A stretch of DNA of 64,000 nt from Micromonospora echinospora. GTDB lineage: Bacteria; Actinomycetota; Actinomycetes; Mycobacteriales; Micromonosporaceae. The translations under genes were made by a program, and so were the position numbers. Shown here piece after piece: positions 17,204-28,299 of this stretch; the stretch's first letter is position 1, and the number at the start of each line of letters is the position of its first letter. The stretch is taken from assembly GCF_014203425.1 (NCBI RefSeq), contig NZ_JACHJC010000001.1, positions 6,527,501 through 6,591,500 of the forward strand, written 5' to 3'. The notes beneath the pieces are model-generated. The model was not told where the DNA came from. It saw only the letters and a program-made list of their open reading frames with translations, and did no database searches.

Positions 17204-18766
17204 TCACTCGCCCGGCTCCGGCGCCTCGGGCAGCAGCGGCAGCTTCACCCGGAACGTCGCCCCGCCGCCGGGAGTCTCGTCCACCTCGACGGTGCCGTGG
17301 TGCGCGGCCACGAGCGCGGCCACGATGGCCAGGCCGAGGCCGGTGCTGATCGGCCCGCCCGCCCGCCGGGTACGCGCGGCGTCCACCCGGTAGAACCGCT
17401 CGAAGACCCGCTCGGCCTGCTCCGGCGTGAGGCCGGGGCCGGTGTCCGCCACCTCCACCACGGCGAGGTTGCCCGCCTCCGCCCGCAGCCGCAGCGTCAC
17501 CGAGGCATCGGACGGGGTGTGGGTGAGCGCGTTCGTCATCAGGTTGCCGATCACCTGGCGCAGCCGGGCGTCGTCGCCGAGCACCACCAGCGGGCCGGCG
17601 CCCGGCGCCCGCTCCAGCTCGATGCGCCGGTCCGGGTCTACCACCCGGGCCGCCTCCACCGCGTCCGAGGCCAGCACCGGCAGCTCCACCGGGGCCAGCG
17701 CGATCGGCCGTTCCCGGTCCATCCGCGCCAGCAGCAGCAGGTCCTCCACCAGCAGCCCCATCCGGGACGCCTCGTCCTCGATGCGGCGCAGCAGGTCGGC
17801 GGTCTGCTCCGGCGCGCGCGCCGCGCCCTGCCGGTACAGCTCGGCGAAGCCCCTGATGGTGGTCAGCGGCGTCCGCAGCTCGTGCGAGGCGTCGGCGATG
17901 AACTGCCGCATCCGCTCCTCGGACCGGCGGGCCCGCGCCTCCGACGCCTGCGCGTACGCGGCCGCGTCCCGCGCGCCCATCTCGGCGCTGCGCGCCGCCG
18001 CCTCGGAGGCGGCCCGCGCGGTGAACGCGGCCTCGATCTGGGCCAGCATCGCGTTCAGCGCCCGGGACAGCCGGCCCAGCTCCGAGGTCGGGCACGGCCG
18101 CCCCATCTCCGGGTCGGGCACCCGCCGGGTCAGATCACCGCCGGCAATGGCAGCCGCCGTACGCTCTATCTCCACGAGCGGCTTCAGGCTGGTACGCACG
18201 ATGCCGGCACCGACCGACGCCAGCGAGATCAGCACCGCGCCGCCGACCAGGAGGTCTATCCACACCAGTCGCCCGACCGCGGAGTCGACGCCGGTGAGGT
18301 GCTGCCCGAGCGCGATGACCCTCCCGTCGGGCAGGGCGGTGTAGAGCATCCGCCACCGGCTCCGGCCGTCCTCGGAGCGCACGGTGAACGGGTCGCCCAC
18401 CTGCTCCTGGTAGCCCGCGTAGTCGACGGGGAAGCGGGGCAGTTCCTCGTCGCGCAGGCCCTGGTAGCGGTACGGTCCGTCCGGGTCCGGCGGCTCGTCG
18501 GGCGCCACCGTGGACGCCACGTAGTCGGACGGAATGGTGATCTTGATCGGGCCGCCACCGGCCTTGTCGAGCGCGTTGGCCACCGTGTACGCGCCGCCGC
18601 GGAGCTGGTCGTCCGCCTGCCCGATCAGATAGTTCCGCAGCAGGAACGCCGTCAGGCCGCTGATCACGACGAGCGCCACGGCCACGAGCGCGAGGACGGC
18701 GGCGACGAGCTTCAGCCGGAGCGGGACGCTGCGCAGCCTGCCCTTCGCGTCGTGGACGACGTTCAC
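17204..18766 (-). CDS. Sensor histidine kinase, HAMP-containing
   Basis: A 520-residue two-component sensor: TM1 (about 18-42), an extracellular sensor region (about 45-165), TM2 (about 168-192), HAMP, a coiled stretch, HisKA with the phospho-acceptor His in ASHELRTPL and a HATPase domain with N box (NLMTNALTHT), DTGPGL and GLGLAIV. It overlaps the response regulator stop by four bases (GTGA), which sets start GTG 18766. Resembles TrcS/MprB-type kinases. Linkage to HtrA suggests it senses envelope or extracytoplasmic protein stress. Confidence 0.93.
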   Translation of the reverse strand: MNVVHDAKGRLRSVPLRLKLVAAVLALVAVALVVISGLTAFLLRNYLIGQADDQLRGGAYTVANALDKAGGGPIKITIPSDYVASTVAPDEPPDPDGPYRYQGLRDEELPRFPVDYAGYQEQVGDPFTVRSEDGRSRWRMLYTALPDGRVIALGQHLTGVDSAVGRLVWIDLLVGGAVLISLASVGAGIVRTSLKPLVEIERTAAAIAGGDLTRRVPDPEMGRPCPTSELGRLSRALNAMLAQIEAAFTARAASEAAARSAEMGARDAAAYAQASEARARRSEERMRQFIADASHELRTPLTTIRGFAELYRQGAARAPEQTADLLRRIEDEASRMGLLVEDLLLLARMDRERPIALAPVELPVLASDAVEAARVVDPDRRIELERAPGAGPLVVLGDDARLRQVIGNLMTNALTHTPSDASVTLRLRAEAGNLAVVEVADTGPGLTPEQAERVFERFYRVDAARTRRAGGPISTGLGLAIVAALVAAHHGTVEVDETPGGGATFRVKLPLLPEAPEPGE

Positions 18767-19473
18767 GCCGCCGGCTTGCGTAGCACGTAGCCCACTCCCC
18801 GGAGCGTGTGGATCAGCCGCGGCTGGGTGTTGTCGACCTTGCGGCGCAGGTACGAGATGTACGACTCGACGATGTTGTCGTCACCGCGGAAGTCGTAGTT
18901 CCAGACGTGGTCGAGGATCTGCGCCTTGCTGAGCACCCGGTTGGCGTTGAGCATCAGGTAGCGCAGCAGCTTGAACTCGGTCGGCGAGAGCTGCACCCGC
19001 TGACCGGCGCGGTGCACCTCGTGCGTCTCCTCGTCCAGCTCCAGGTCGGCGAAGGTGAGCCGGGACGGGGTCTGGTCGCCGGTCGCGGTACGCCGCAGCA
19101 CGGCCCGGATCCGCGCGGTCAGCTCCTCCAGGCTGAACGGCTTGGTGACGTAGTCGTCGCCGCCCAGGGTGAGCCCGCGGATCTTGTCGTCGGTGGCGTC
19201 GCGCGCGGTCAGGAAGACCACCGGGGTACGGGTGCCCCCCTCGCGGAGCATCCGGATGACCTCGAAGCCGTCCAGGTCGGGCAGCATCACGTCCAGCACG
19301 ACCAGGTCGGGCCGGTGGTCCTTGGCGGCGTTCAGCGCGGCGCTGCCGCTGGTCGCGGTGGCCACGTCGAAGCCCGCGAAACGCAGGCTCGCGGAGAGCA
19401 GTTCGAGGATGTTGGGATCGTCCTCGACCACGAGCAGTCGAGCCTCCGTCTGGGTAGCCGCCATGAGCCCCAT
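18763..19473 (-). CDS. OmpR-family response regulator
   Basis: A response regulator of about 236 residues: receiver domain with acidic pocket EDD, phospho-acceptor Asp in VVLDVMLPD, the Thr of FLTARD and Lys of VTKPFSLEEL, followed by a winged-helix DNA-binding domain (LSPTEFKLLRYL, ILDHVWNYDF, YISYLRRKVD). Start is one of ATG 19476/19473/19464; 19473 is preferred because GGAG is 8 bases upstream. It is TrcR/MprA-like. Cognate kinase is coupled immediately downstream. A 55-base gap separates it from the PadR gene, so it may be read both from the PadR promoter and from one of its own. Confidence 0.93.
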   Translation of the reverse strand: MGLMAATQTEARLLVVEDDPNILELLSASLRFAGFDVATATSGSAALNAAKDHRPDLVVLDVMLPDLDGFEVIRMLREGGTRTPVVFLTARDATDDKIRGLTLGGDDYVTKPFSLEELTARIRAVLRRTATGDQTPSRLTFADLELDEETHEVHRAGQRVQLSPTEFKLLRYLMLNANRVLSKAQILDHVWNYDFRGDDNIVESYISYLRRKVDNTQPRLIHTLRGVGYVLRKPAA

Positions 19474-19528
19474 CATCCGCGCTCCGGCTGCGGCCGCGCT
19501 GGGTGGACCCTGGAAACAACCTGTGAGA

Positions 19529-20149
19529 TCAGCGGAACAGCCGCCGCAGCCCTTCCAGCGCCCCGTCGAGCATCCGGATCGCGGTACGGAGCTGGTTGTC
19601 GCTGAGCCGCCGCGCCCGTACCAGCGCGCCGACCTCGACTGTGAAGGCGGCCAGCCGCTTGTCGAACTCGGCGAGCAGCGGCGAGTCGTCCGGACGGGCC
19701 GATCCCCCGTCGCTGCCGGGCCGGGCCGTGGCGGACGCCGTCCACGCCCCCTGCCGGGTCTGCCGGGCCACCTCACGCAGTTCGCGCTTCAGGTCGCGGA
19801 CCGAGCCGCGTACCTCGTTGTGGATCTCACCGGCCAGCGCGGACAGGTCCTCGACGGCGGCGCCGATGTCGGCCTCCAGGGTCGACAGCTCGTCGGCGCG
19901 CTGCCGCAGCTCGGCGCGGCCCCCCTCGGTGATCTCGTAGACCTTGCGCCCGCCCGCGGCGGTGTGCGTGACCAGGCCCTCCGTCTCGAGCCGCTGCAGC
20001 CGGGGGTAGATGGTGCCGGCGCTGGGGGCGTACAGGCCGAGGAAGCGATCCTCCAGCAGGCGGATCAGCTCGTATCCGTGCTTCGGGCCGTCGTCGAGCA
20101 GCTTCAGCAGGTAGAGCCGGAGCCGGCCGTGGCTGAACACCGCGGTCAC
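19529..20149 (-). CDS. PadR-family transcriptional regulator
   Basis: A 206-residue PadR protein: N-terminal winged helix (about 8-80, with HGYELIRLLEDR and GTIYPRLQRLETEGLV) and a helical C-terminal dimerisation region ending in a basic tail. PadR repressors usually autoregulate by binding palindromes over their own promoter. Here two such palindromes lie upstream of the first gene of the unit. GTG 20149 overlaps the DUF4097 stop (GTGA) and has GGAGGAG upstream, so the two proteins are translationally coupled. The ligand is unknown. Confidence 0.92.
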   Translation of the reverse strand: MTAVFSHGRLRLYLLKLLDDGPKHGYELIRLLEDRFLGLYAPSAGTIYPRLQRLETEGLVTHTAAGGRKVYEITEGGRAELRQRADELSTLEADIGAAVEDLSALAGEIHNEVRGSVRDLKRELREVARQTRQGAWTASATARPGSDGGSARPDDSPLLAEFDKRLAAFTVEVGALVRARRLSDNQLRTAIRMLDGALEGLRRLFR

Positions 20150-20985
20150 GGCAGCTCCTCCACGTCCTCGGCGGTCGCGACCGGGCGGGCGAGCAGCGCG
20201 ATGCTGCCGGAGGTCGCGGAGGCCCAGAGCCTACCCGCGCCCCCACCGAGCACGCCGTGGCTGTCCTTGATCGGGCCGAAGCCCTGCTGACCGGCCCCCA
20301 CCTGGGGGAAGCCGCTGGTGATGCGGCCGGAGGTGGTGTGCAGGTGCACGGTGAGGTCGCTGTCCTCGCGGACCCGCACGGTGATGCTGCCGGAGATGGC
20401 GCTGAGCCGGATCTCGCTGCCGCGCGGGTTGTCCAGGTCACAGGTGATCGAGCCGGAGACGGCGTGGGCGCGGACCCGCTCGGGCGCGCTGTCGGCGAGG
20501 ATCAGCTCACCGGAGACCGTCTCCAGGTCGAGGTCGCCGCCGATGCCGAGCGCCTCGACCGGCCCGGAGATGACCTTGGCGCTGGTGCGCCCCCGCAGCC
20601 CTCGCAGGGTGACCTGGCCGGACGTGACGTCGACCTTGGTGTCCCCGCGCAGGCCGGAGGCGACGAGCGTGCCGTCCACCAGGTGCAGGTCGGCGAGGAC
20701 CTCGGCCGGAACGGCGATCGACACCTCGGCGCGATACCGGCGGTGGAGCGGGCCGAAGGACCAGAGCACCCCCGGCCACCGGCTCGACCGCTCGTGCTGC
20801 ACTGTCAGCCGGCCGTCGCGCATCTCGACCAGGAGTGGCCGCCGGCCGATCCGGGTGACGTCGACCCGCGCCGGGCCGTCCGTGGCGACCACGTTGAGCC
20901 GGCCGCTGACCAGCCGGACGTCGAGCCGGGTGACCGGCTCGTCCACAGTGATCCGCTGCGGGCTGTCGACCGTCCAGTTGGCCAT
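20146..20985 (-). CDS. DUF4097-family beta-repeat protein
   Basis: A 279-residue protein made of repeated short beta-strand motifs (VTSGQVTLRG, VISGPVEALG, TVSGELIL, AVSGSITCDL, AISGSITVRV, TTSGRITSG, ATSGSIALLA), the DUF4097 / putative adhesin beta-helix-like pattern. There is no signal peptide or membrane segment, so a cytosolic location is likely. ATG 20985 has GGAGG 5 bases upstream. In actinobacteria this family is commonly paired with a PadR gene, as here. It could act as a ligand sensor or partner for PadR, but the role is not established. Confidence 0.85.
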   Translation of the reverse strand: MANWTVDSPQRITVDEPVTRLDVRLVSGRLNVVATDGPARVDVTRIGRRPLLVEMRDGRLTVQHERSSRWPGVLWSFGPLHRRYRAEVSIAVPAEVLADLHLVDGTLVASGLRGDTKVDVTSGQVTLRGLRGRTSAKVISGPVEALGIGGDLDLETVSGELILADSAPERVRAHAVSGSITCDLDNPRGSEIRLSAISGSITVRVREDSDLTVHLHTTSGRITSGFPQVGAGQQGFGPIKDSHGVLGGGAGRLWASATSGSIALLARPVATAEDVEELP

Positions 20986-21038
20986 GGCGTCCTCCCCTCG
21001 ACGACGTACCGACCGACGGCACGTCGAGTGACGCGAGG

Positions 21039-21068
21039 AGCATAACGCGATACATCGCGACTGAACAA
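21039..21068 (-). promoter_or_regulatory. Promoter of the DUF4097-PadR unit
   Basis: On the minus strand a -35 TTGTTC (21063-21068) and -10 TATGCT (21039-21044) are 18 bases apart. The spacer is almost filled by the palindrome at 21046-21059. Confidence 0.6.
21046..21059. promoter_or_regulatory. Palindromic operator 1 (candidate PadR site)
   Basis: CGCGATACATCGCG: perfect 6-base arms around a 2-base centre, placed between -10 and -35. It would block RNA polymerase if bound. Confidence 0.6.
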
Positions 21069-21076
21069 GAGCCTAT

Positions 21077-21091
21077 CGCGACTGTGTCGCG
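21077..21091. promoter_or_regulatory. Palindromic operator 2 (candidate PadR site)
   Basis: CGCGACTGTGTCGCG: 6-base arms around a 3-base centre, about 31-32 bases (three helical turns) from operator 1, just upstream of the -35 box. Confidence 0.55.
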
Positions 21092-21172
21092 TCTCCGACG
21101 CCCGCGCAGCCGCCTCCGCCCTCCCCTCCTCCCACTGGCAAGGATCACCTTTCCAGCCCTTGAGAAGCCGAC

Positions 21173-21233
21173 AGATCTTGGTAGCAAAAGGCCCTCATAG
21201 GGGCCTCATAGGGGCCGTTTGCTACCAAGATCT
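21173..21233. repeat. Long intergenic hairpin element
   Basis: A perfect 16-bp stem (21173-21188 with 21218-21233, AGATCTTGGTAGCAAA) continues after one mismatch with a further 5 bp. The loop region carries a short direct repeat, TCATAGGGGCC. It does not sit at the end of either divergent neighbour, so it is not a simple terminator; it looks like a dispersed palindromic element. Confidence 0.65.
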
Positions 21234-21459
21234 CTGACGGTCCAGGTCCAGCGCTGCCGGGCAGCAGTCGGTGGCGGGCAGGTCGCGCGGCCGGGACCGG
21301 TGCCGTGGGTTGCCACCGGGCGGGGTGAGGGGTGTCGATCCGGTGAACGCCGGCCGGCGGCGTCGTGCGAACCGGGACGGCCGGTGCGGCGCGGGGGTGT
21401 GCGAGGCTGCCGGGCGGACCGCCGGCGAGGGCGCCGGCGGAGCTGAACCGGAGGTGCGC

Positions 21460-22116
21460 ATGCTGGTCGAGGCCCGTTTCCAGGGACCGGACGGTTCGGG
21501 CAACGGCGGCTGGAGCGCCGGGATCTTCGCCGCGCTGATCGACGACCGGGGGCCGGTGGAGGTCACGTTGCGCCGGCCGCCGCCGCTGGACACCCCGCTG
21601 ACCGCCGCCGACGGCGAGGTACGCGACCCGGACGGCCAGTTGATCGCCCAGGTACGCCGGGTGGCGCCGGTCGAGGCGGTGGTGCCACCGGTGGACCGGG
21701 CGACGGCGGAGGACGCCGCGCGGGCGTACCCCGGTCTACTGGACCACCCGTTCCCCCGCTGTTTCGTCTGCGGCCCGGCGCAGCCGGACGGGCTGCGGAT
21801 CTTCCCGGGACGGCTGCCGGACGGGCGGACCGCCGCGCCGTTCGACGCCCCGGCGGAGGTGACGCCCGCGACGGTGTGGGCGGCGCTGGACTGCCCGGGT
21901 GGCTGGGCGGTGCTCGCGCCCGGCCGCCCGTACGTGCTGGGGCGGATCGCCGCGCAGGTCACGGCGCTGCCACGGCCCGGCGACGAGTGCGCGGTGACCG
22001 GCCTCGCGGTCGGCGGCGAGGGACGGAAGGCCGAGGTGCACACCAGCCTGTACGGTGCGGACGGCGCGTTGCTCGGCCGCGCCCGGGCCACCTGGGTGGC
22101 GCTGCCGACGGCCTGA
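21460..22116 (+). CDS. Hotdog-fold family protein
   Basis: A 218-residue protein with the HPFPRCFVCGP...DGLRIFPG signature seen in actinobacterial hotdog-fold thioesterase-like proteins. Start ATG 21460 has GGAGG 5 bases upstream; the frame runs on upstream without a site. The N-terminal region (WSAGIFAALID) and the C-terminal core (WAALDCPGGWAVL...GRARATWVALP) fit two hotdog halves. It probably hydrolyses or binds an acyl-CoA, but catalytic residues cannot be assigned by eye. It lies 138 bases before the ABC transporter pair. Confidence 0.75.
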   Translation: MLVEARFQGPDGSGNGGWSAGIFAALIDDRGPVEVTLRRPPPLDTPLTAADGEVRDPDGQLIAQVRRVAPVEAVVPPVDRATAEDAARAYPGLLDHPFPRCFVCGPAQPDGLRIFPGRLPDGRTAAPFDAPAEVTPATVWAALDCPGGWAVLAPGRPYVLGRIAAQVTALPRPGDECAVTGLAVGGEGRKAEVHTSLYGADGALLGRARATWVALPTA

Positions 22117-22254
22117 TCTCCTCCCTGAGGAGGACGGCGGGTACGCGTCCCGCCTGATTGACCCCCTTGCGCCGGGTTGGAAGGCTGTTGCGGGGCACCC
22201 CCGCAACGGCGCCCCCACCGGCGCGCGTCGAGCCCGCCGGGGCAGGAGAGGAGA

Positions 22255-23196
22255 ATGATGTCCGACGGGCAGCCACGCCCCAGTGCCGGGACCGGCCAGA
22301 TCATCGTGTCCGGCCTGACCAAGCAATACAAGACCGTCCGCGCGGTGGACAATCTGTCGTTCACCGTCGAGCCGGGCCGGGTCACCGGCTTCCTCGGCCC
22401 GAACGGCGCCGGTAAGACGACCACGCTGCGCATGCTGCTGAACCTGGTGACGCCGAGCGCCGGCACGGCCACCATCGGCGGCAGCCGGTACGCCGACCTG
22501 ACCGACCCGCTGCGGACTGTGGGCGCGGTGCTGGAGGCGTCCAGCGCGCACAAGGGCCGCACCGGGATCAACCACCTGCGGGTGATCTGCGCGGCGGCCG
22601 GGCTGCCGAAGGAGCGCGCCGACGAGGCGCTCGCCCTGGTCGGGCTCTCGCCCGCGGCGAAGCGCAAGTTCAAGGGCTACTCGCTGGGCATGAAGCAGCG
22701 GCTCGGCATCGCCGCCGCGATGCTCGGCAACCCGCAGGTGCTGATGCTGGACGAGCCGGCGAACGGCCTGGACCCGGAGGGCATCCGCTGGATGCGCGGC
22801 TTCCTCAAGGGTCTCGCCGCCGAGGGGCGCACGGTGCTGGTCTCCAGCCACCTGCTCTCCGAGATGCAGCTGCTCGCCGACGACGTGGTCATCATCGCGG
22901 CCGGCAAGCTGGTCCGGCAGGGCCCGGTCGACCAGGTGATGGCCTCGATGACGCACGGCGCCCGGGTGCGGGTGCGCACCCCGCAGGCCGACGAGCTGGC
23001 CGCGGCGCTGCGCGAGCAGTCGGCCACCGTCGACACCGACCCGCACGGCGCGCTGCTGGTGACCGGCGTGGACGCGCCGACCGTGGGCCGGGTCGCGCTG
23101 GCCGCCAAGGTCGAGCTGCACGAGCTGACCACCGAGCGCCCCGACCTCGAAGGGGTCTTCCTGGAGCTGACGGCCGGAAAGGCGGAGATCCGATGA
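22255..23196 (+). CDS. ABC transporter ATP-binding protein (ABC-2 exporter type)
   Basis: A 313-residue nucleotide-binding subunit. Walker A GPNGAGKTT, Q-loop region, signature YSLGMKQRL (degenerate LSGGQ), Walker B VLMLDEPANGLD and the H-loop SSHLLSEM are present. C-terminal ~90 residues form the accessory domain typical of bacitracin/lantibiotic-resistance-like exporters. Start ATG 22255 (or 22258) lies just after AGGAGAGGAG. It overlaps the permease by ATGA. Substrate unknown. Confidence 0.93.
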   Translation: MMSDGQPRPSAGTGQIIVSGLTKQYKTVRAVDNLSFTVEPGRVTGFLGPNGAGKTTTLRMLLNLVTPSAGTATIGGSRYADLTDPLRTVGAVLEASSAHKGRTGINHLRVICAAAGLPKERADEALALVGLSPAAKRKFKGYSLGMKQRLGIAAAMLGNPQVLMLDEPANGLDPEGIRWMRGFLKGLAAEGRTVLVSSHLLSEMQLLADDVVIIAAGKLVRQGPVDQVMASMTHGARVRVRTPQADELAAALREQSATVDTDPHGALLVTGVDAPTVGRVALAAKVELHELTTERPDLEGVFLELTAGKAEIR

Positions 23197-24020
23197 CGCT
23201 GGTCCGATCCGAACTGCTCAAGATCCGTACCACCAGCACCTGGTGGATCTTCGGGCTGATCAGCCTGGCGCTGTGGGCGCTCACGCTGTTCTTCAACTGG
23301 TTGCAGACCGATGCGCTGGCCGGCGGTGACTTCGGCGAGGTGCCGGCCGACCAGTCCGACCAGTTGCAGGCCATCTCGGCGGCCGACAACCTGGCGGCCA
23401 ACCTCTACACCAACGGCCAGTTCTTCGGGCTGCTCATCGTGCTGCTGCTGGGCATCGTGGTGGTGACCAGCGAGTTCTTCCATCAGACGGTGACCACCAC
23501 GTTCCTCACCGCGCCGCACCGCACCGCGGTGATGCTGGCCAAGCTGGCCGCGGCCGGCGTGCTGGCGCTGCTGTTCTGGCTCGTCACCACCGTGCTGAAC
23601 CTGATCATCTCGCCGGTGATCCTCAACTCGGTGGACGTCGGCTCGCAGCTCGGCAGCGGCGCTGTCTGGCGGGCGATCGCGCTCAACGGCCTGGCCTACC
23701 TGCTCTGGTCCGTGCTCGGCGTCGGGCTCGGCGTGCTGATCCGCAGCCAGATCGGCGCCACGGTGACCGGCATCCTGTTCTACCTGGGCGGCGCGATCGG
23801 CGCGGTCATCGTCCTCAGCCTCCTCGCGGCGCGGTACGGCGACTGGATCAACAAGCTCCAGCTGCTGGTCCCGTCGCTGGCCTCCGGGCTCATGGTGGGC
23901 GGCGACACGGACATCCCGGGCAACCCGCCGCAGTGGGCCGGCGCCCTCGTGCTGATCGGATACGCGGTGGTGGCCGGCGCGATCGGCGTGGCCACGATCC
24001 GCAAGCGCGACATCTCCTGA
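23193..24020 (+). CDS. ABC-2 type permease subunit
   Basis: A 275-residue membrane protein with six hydrophobic segments and an extracytoplasmic loop after TM1, of the ABC-2 family. It starts within the stop of the ATPase gene (ATGA), giving a one-to-one two-gene exporter. TSEFFHQTVTTTFL after TM2 is the characteristic cytoplasmic coupling helix motif of this family. The exported substrate cannot be inferred; such pairs often confer peptide-antibiotic tolerance. Confidence 0.9.
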   Translation: MTLVRSELLKIRTTSTWWIFGLISLALWALTLFFNWLQTDALAGGDFGEVPADQSDQLQAISAADNLAANLYTNGQFFGLLIVLLLGIVVVTSEFFHQTVTTTFLTAPHRTAVMLAKLAAAGVLALLFWLVTTVLNLIISPVILNSVDVGSQLGSGAVWRAIALNGLAYLLWSVLGVGLGVLIRSQIGATVTGILFYLGGAIGAVIVLSLLAARYGDWINKLQLLVPSLASGLMVGGDTDIPGNPPQWAGALVLIGYAVVAGAIGVATIRKRDIS

Positions 24021-24035
24021 CCTCGCGGTCGGGGC

Positions 24036-24073
24036 GGACCCCGGTCGATGACGGACGTCGTCGGCCGGGGTCC
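24036..24073 (+). terminator. Terminator after the ABC exporter
   Basis: A 9-bp perfect stem (GGACCCCGG 24036-24044 with 24065-24073) is extended inward by an imperfect CGATGACG/CGTCGTCG pairing. It lies 16 bases past the permease stop. Confidence 0.65.
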
Positions 24074-24278
24074 TGCTCGTCTAGCAGGAGTCGGCGGATC
24101 ACGCAGCGTTTGCCGAACTTCTGGCATCTTCTGTGAAACGGACCACCAGCCGGAGGCGAGAATGCCTGCGCTCAGCGCACGGCGTAGCCTTGGCATCGGT
24201 TTACCCAGCGTCGGCAACCGGGGGTCACCGGGGGCCACCGTGACATTCACAACCGCGTGAAAGAGGCGATTAGCGGCC

Positions 24279-28037
<3,759 letters not shown>

Positions 28038-28044
28038 CACCACC

Positions 28045-28081
28045 GGCAGCGGCCCGTCCCGACCCGGGGCGGGCCGTTGCC
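28045..28081 (+). terminator. Terminator after kgd
   Basis: A 16-bp stem with two G-T wobbles (28045-28060 with 28066-28081) and 5-base loop, 7 bases after the kgd stop. Confidence 0.75.
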
Positions 28082-28103
28082 GTACGACGACGAGAGGAAC
28101 ACC

Positions 28104-28283
28104 GTGTACTTCACCGACCGTGGCATCGAGGAGCTGGTCGAGCGCCGGGGCGACGAGCAGGTGAGCCTGGAGTGGCTGGGCGAGCGGCTACGTGACTTCG
28201 TCGACCTGAACCCGGAGTTCGAGACCCCGATCGAGCGGTTCGCCACCTGGCTGGCCCGCCTCGACGACCCGGACGACGACTGA
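28104..28283 (+). CDS. DUF6104-family small protein
   Basis: A 59-residue acidic protein. YFTDRGIEELVERRG and DLNPEFETPIERFATWLARLDD match the short DUF6104 proteins of actinobacteria. GTG 28104 has GAGAGGA 5 bases upstream; a longer reading from 28077 lacks a site. There is no membrane segment or Cys; the protein is probably helical. Function unknown. It follows kgd, separated by a terminator, so a direct tie to the TCA cycle is uncertain. Confidence 0.8.
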   Translation: MYFTDRGIEELVERRGDEQVSLEWLGERLRDFVDLNPEFETPIERFATWLARLDDPDDD

Positions 28284-28299
28284 CCGTCGCGGCCCGGCC

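Larger units (their letters stand above)
20986..21459. other. 474-base intergenic region with PadR-type operators and a dispersed palindrome
   Basis: Contains the DUF4097-PadR promoter and two operators (21039-21091) and a long hairpin element (21173-21233). The remaining ~225 bases up to the hotdog gene hold only GC-rich sequence in which I see no convincing gene. Confidence 0.6.
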
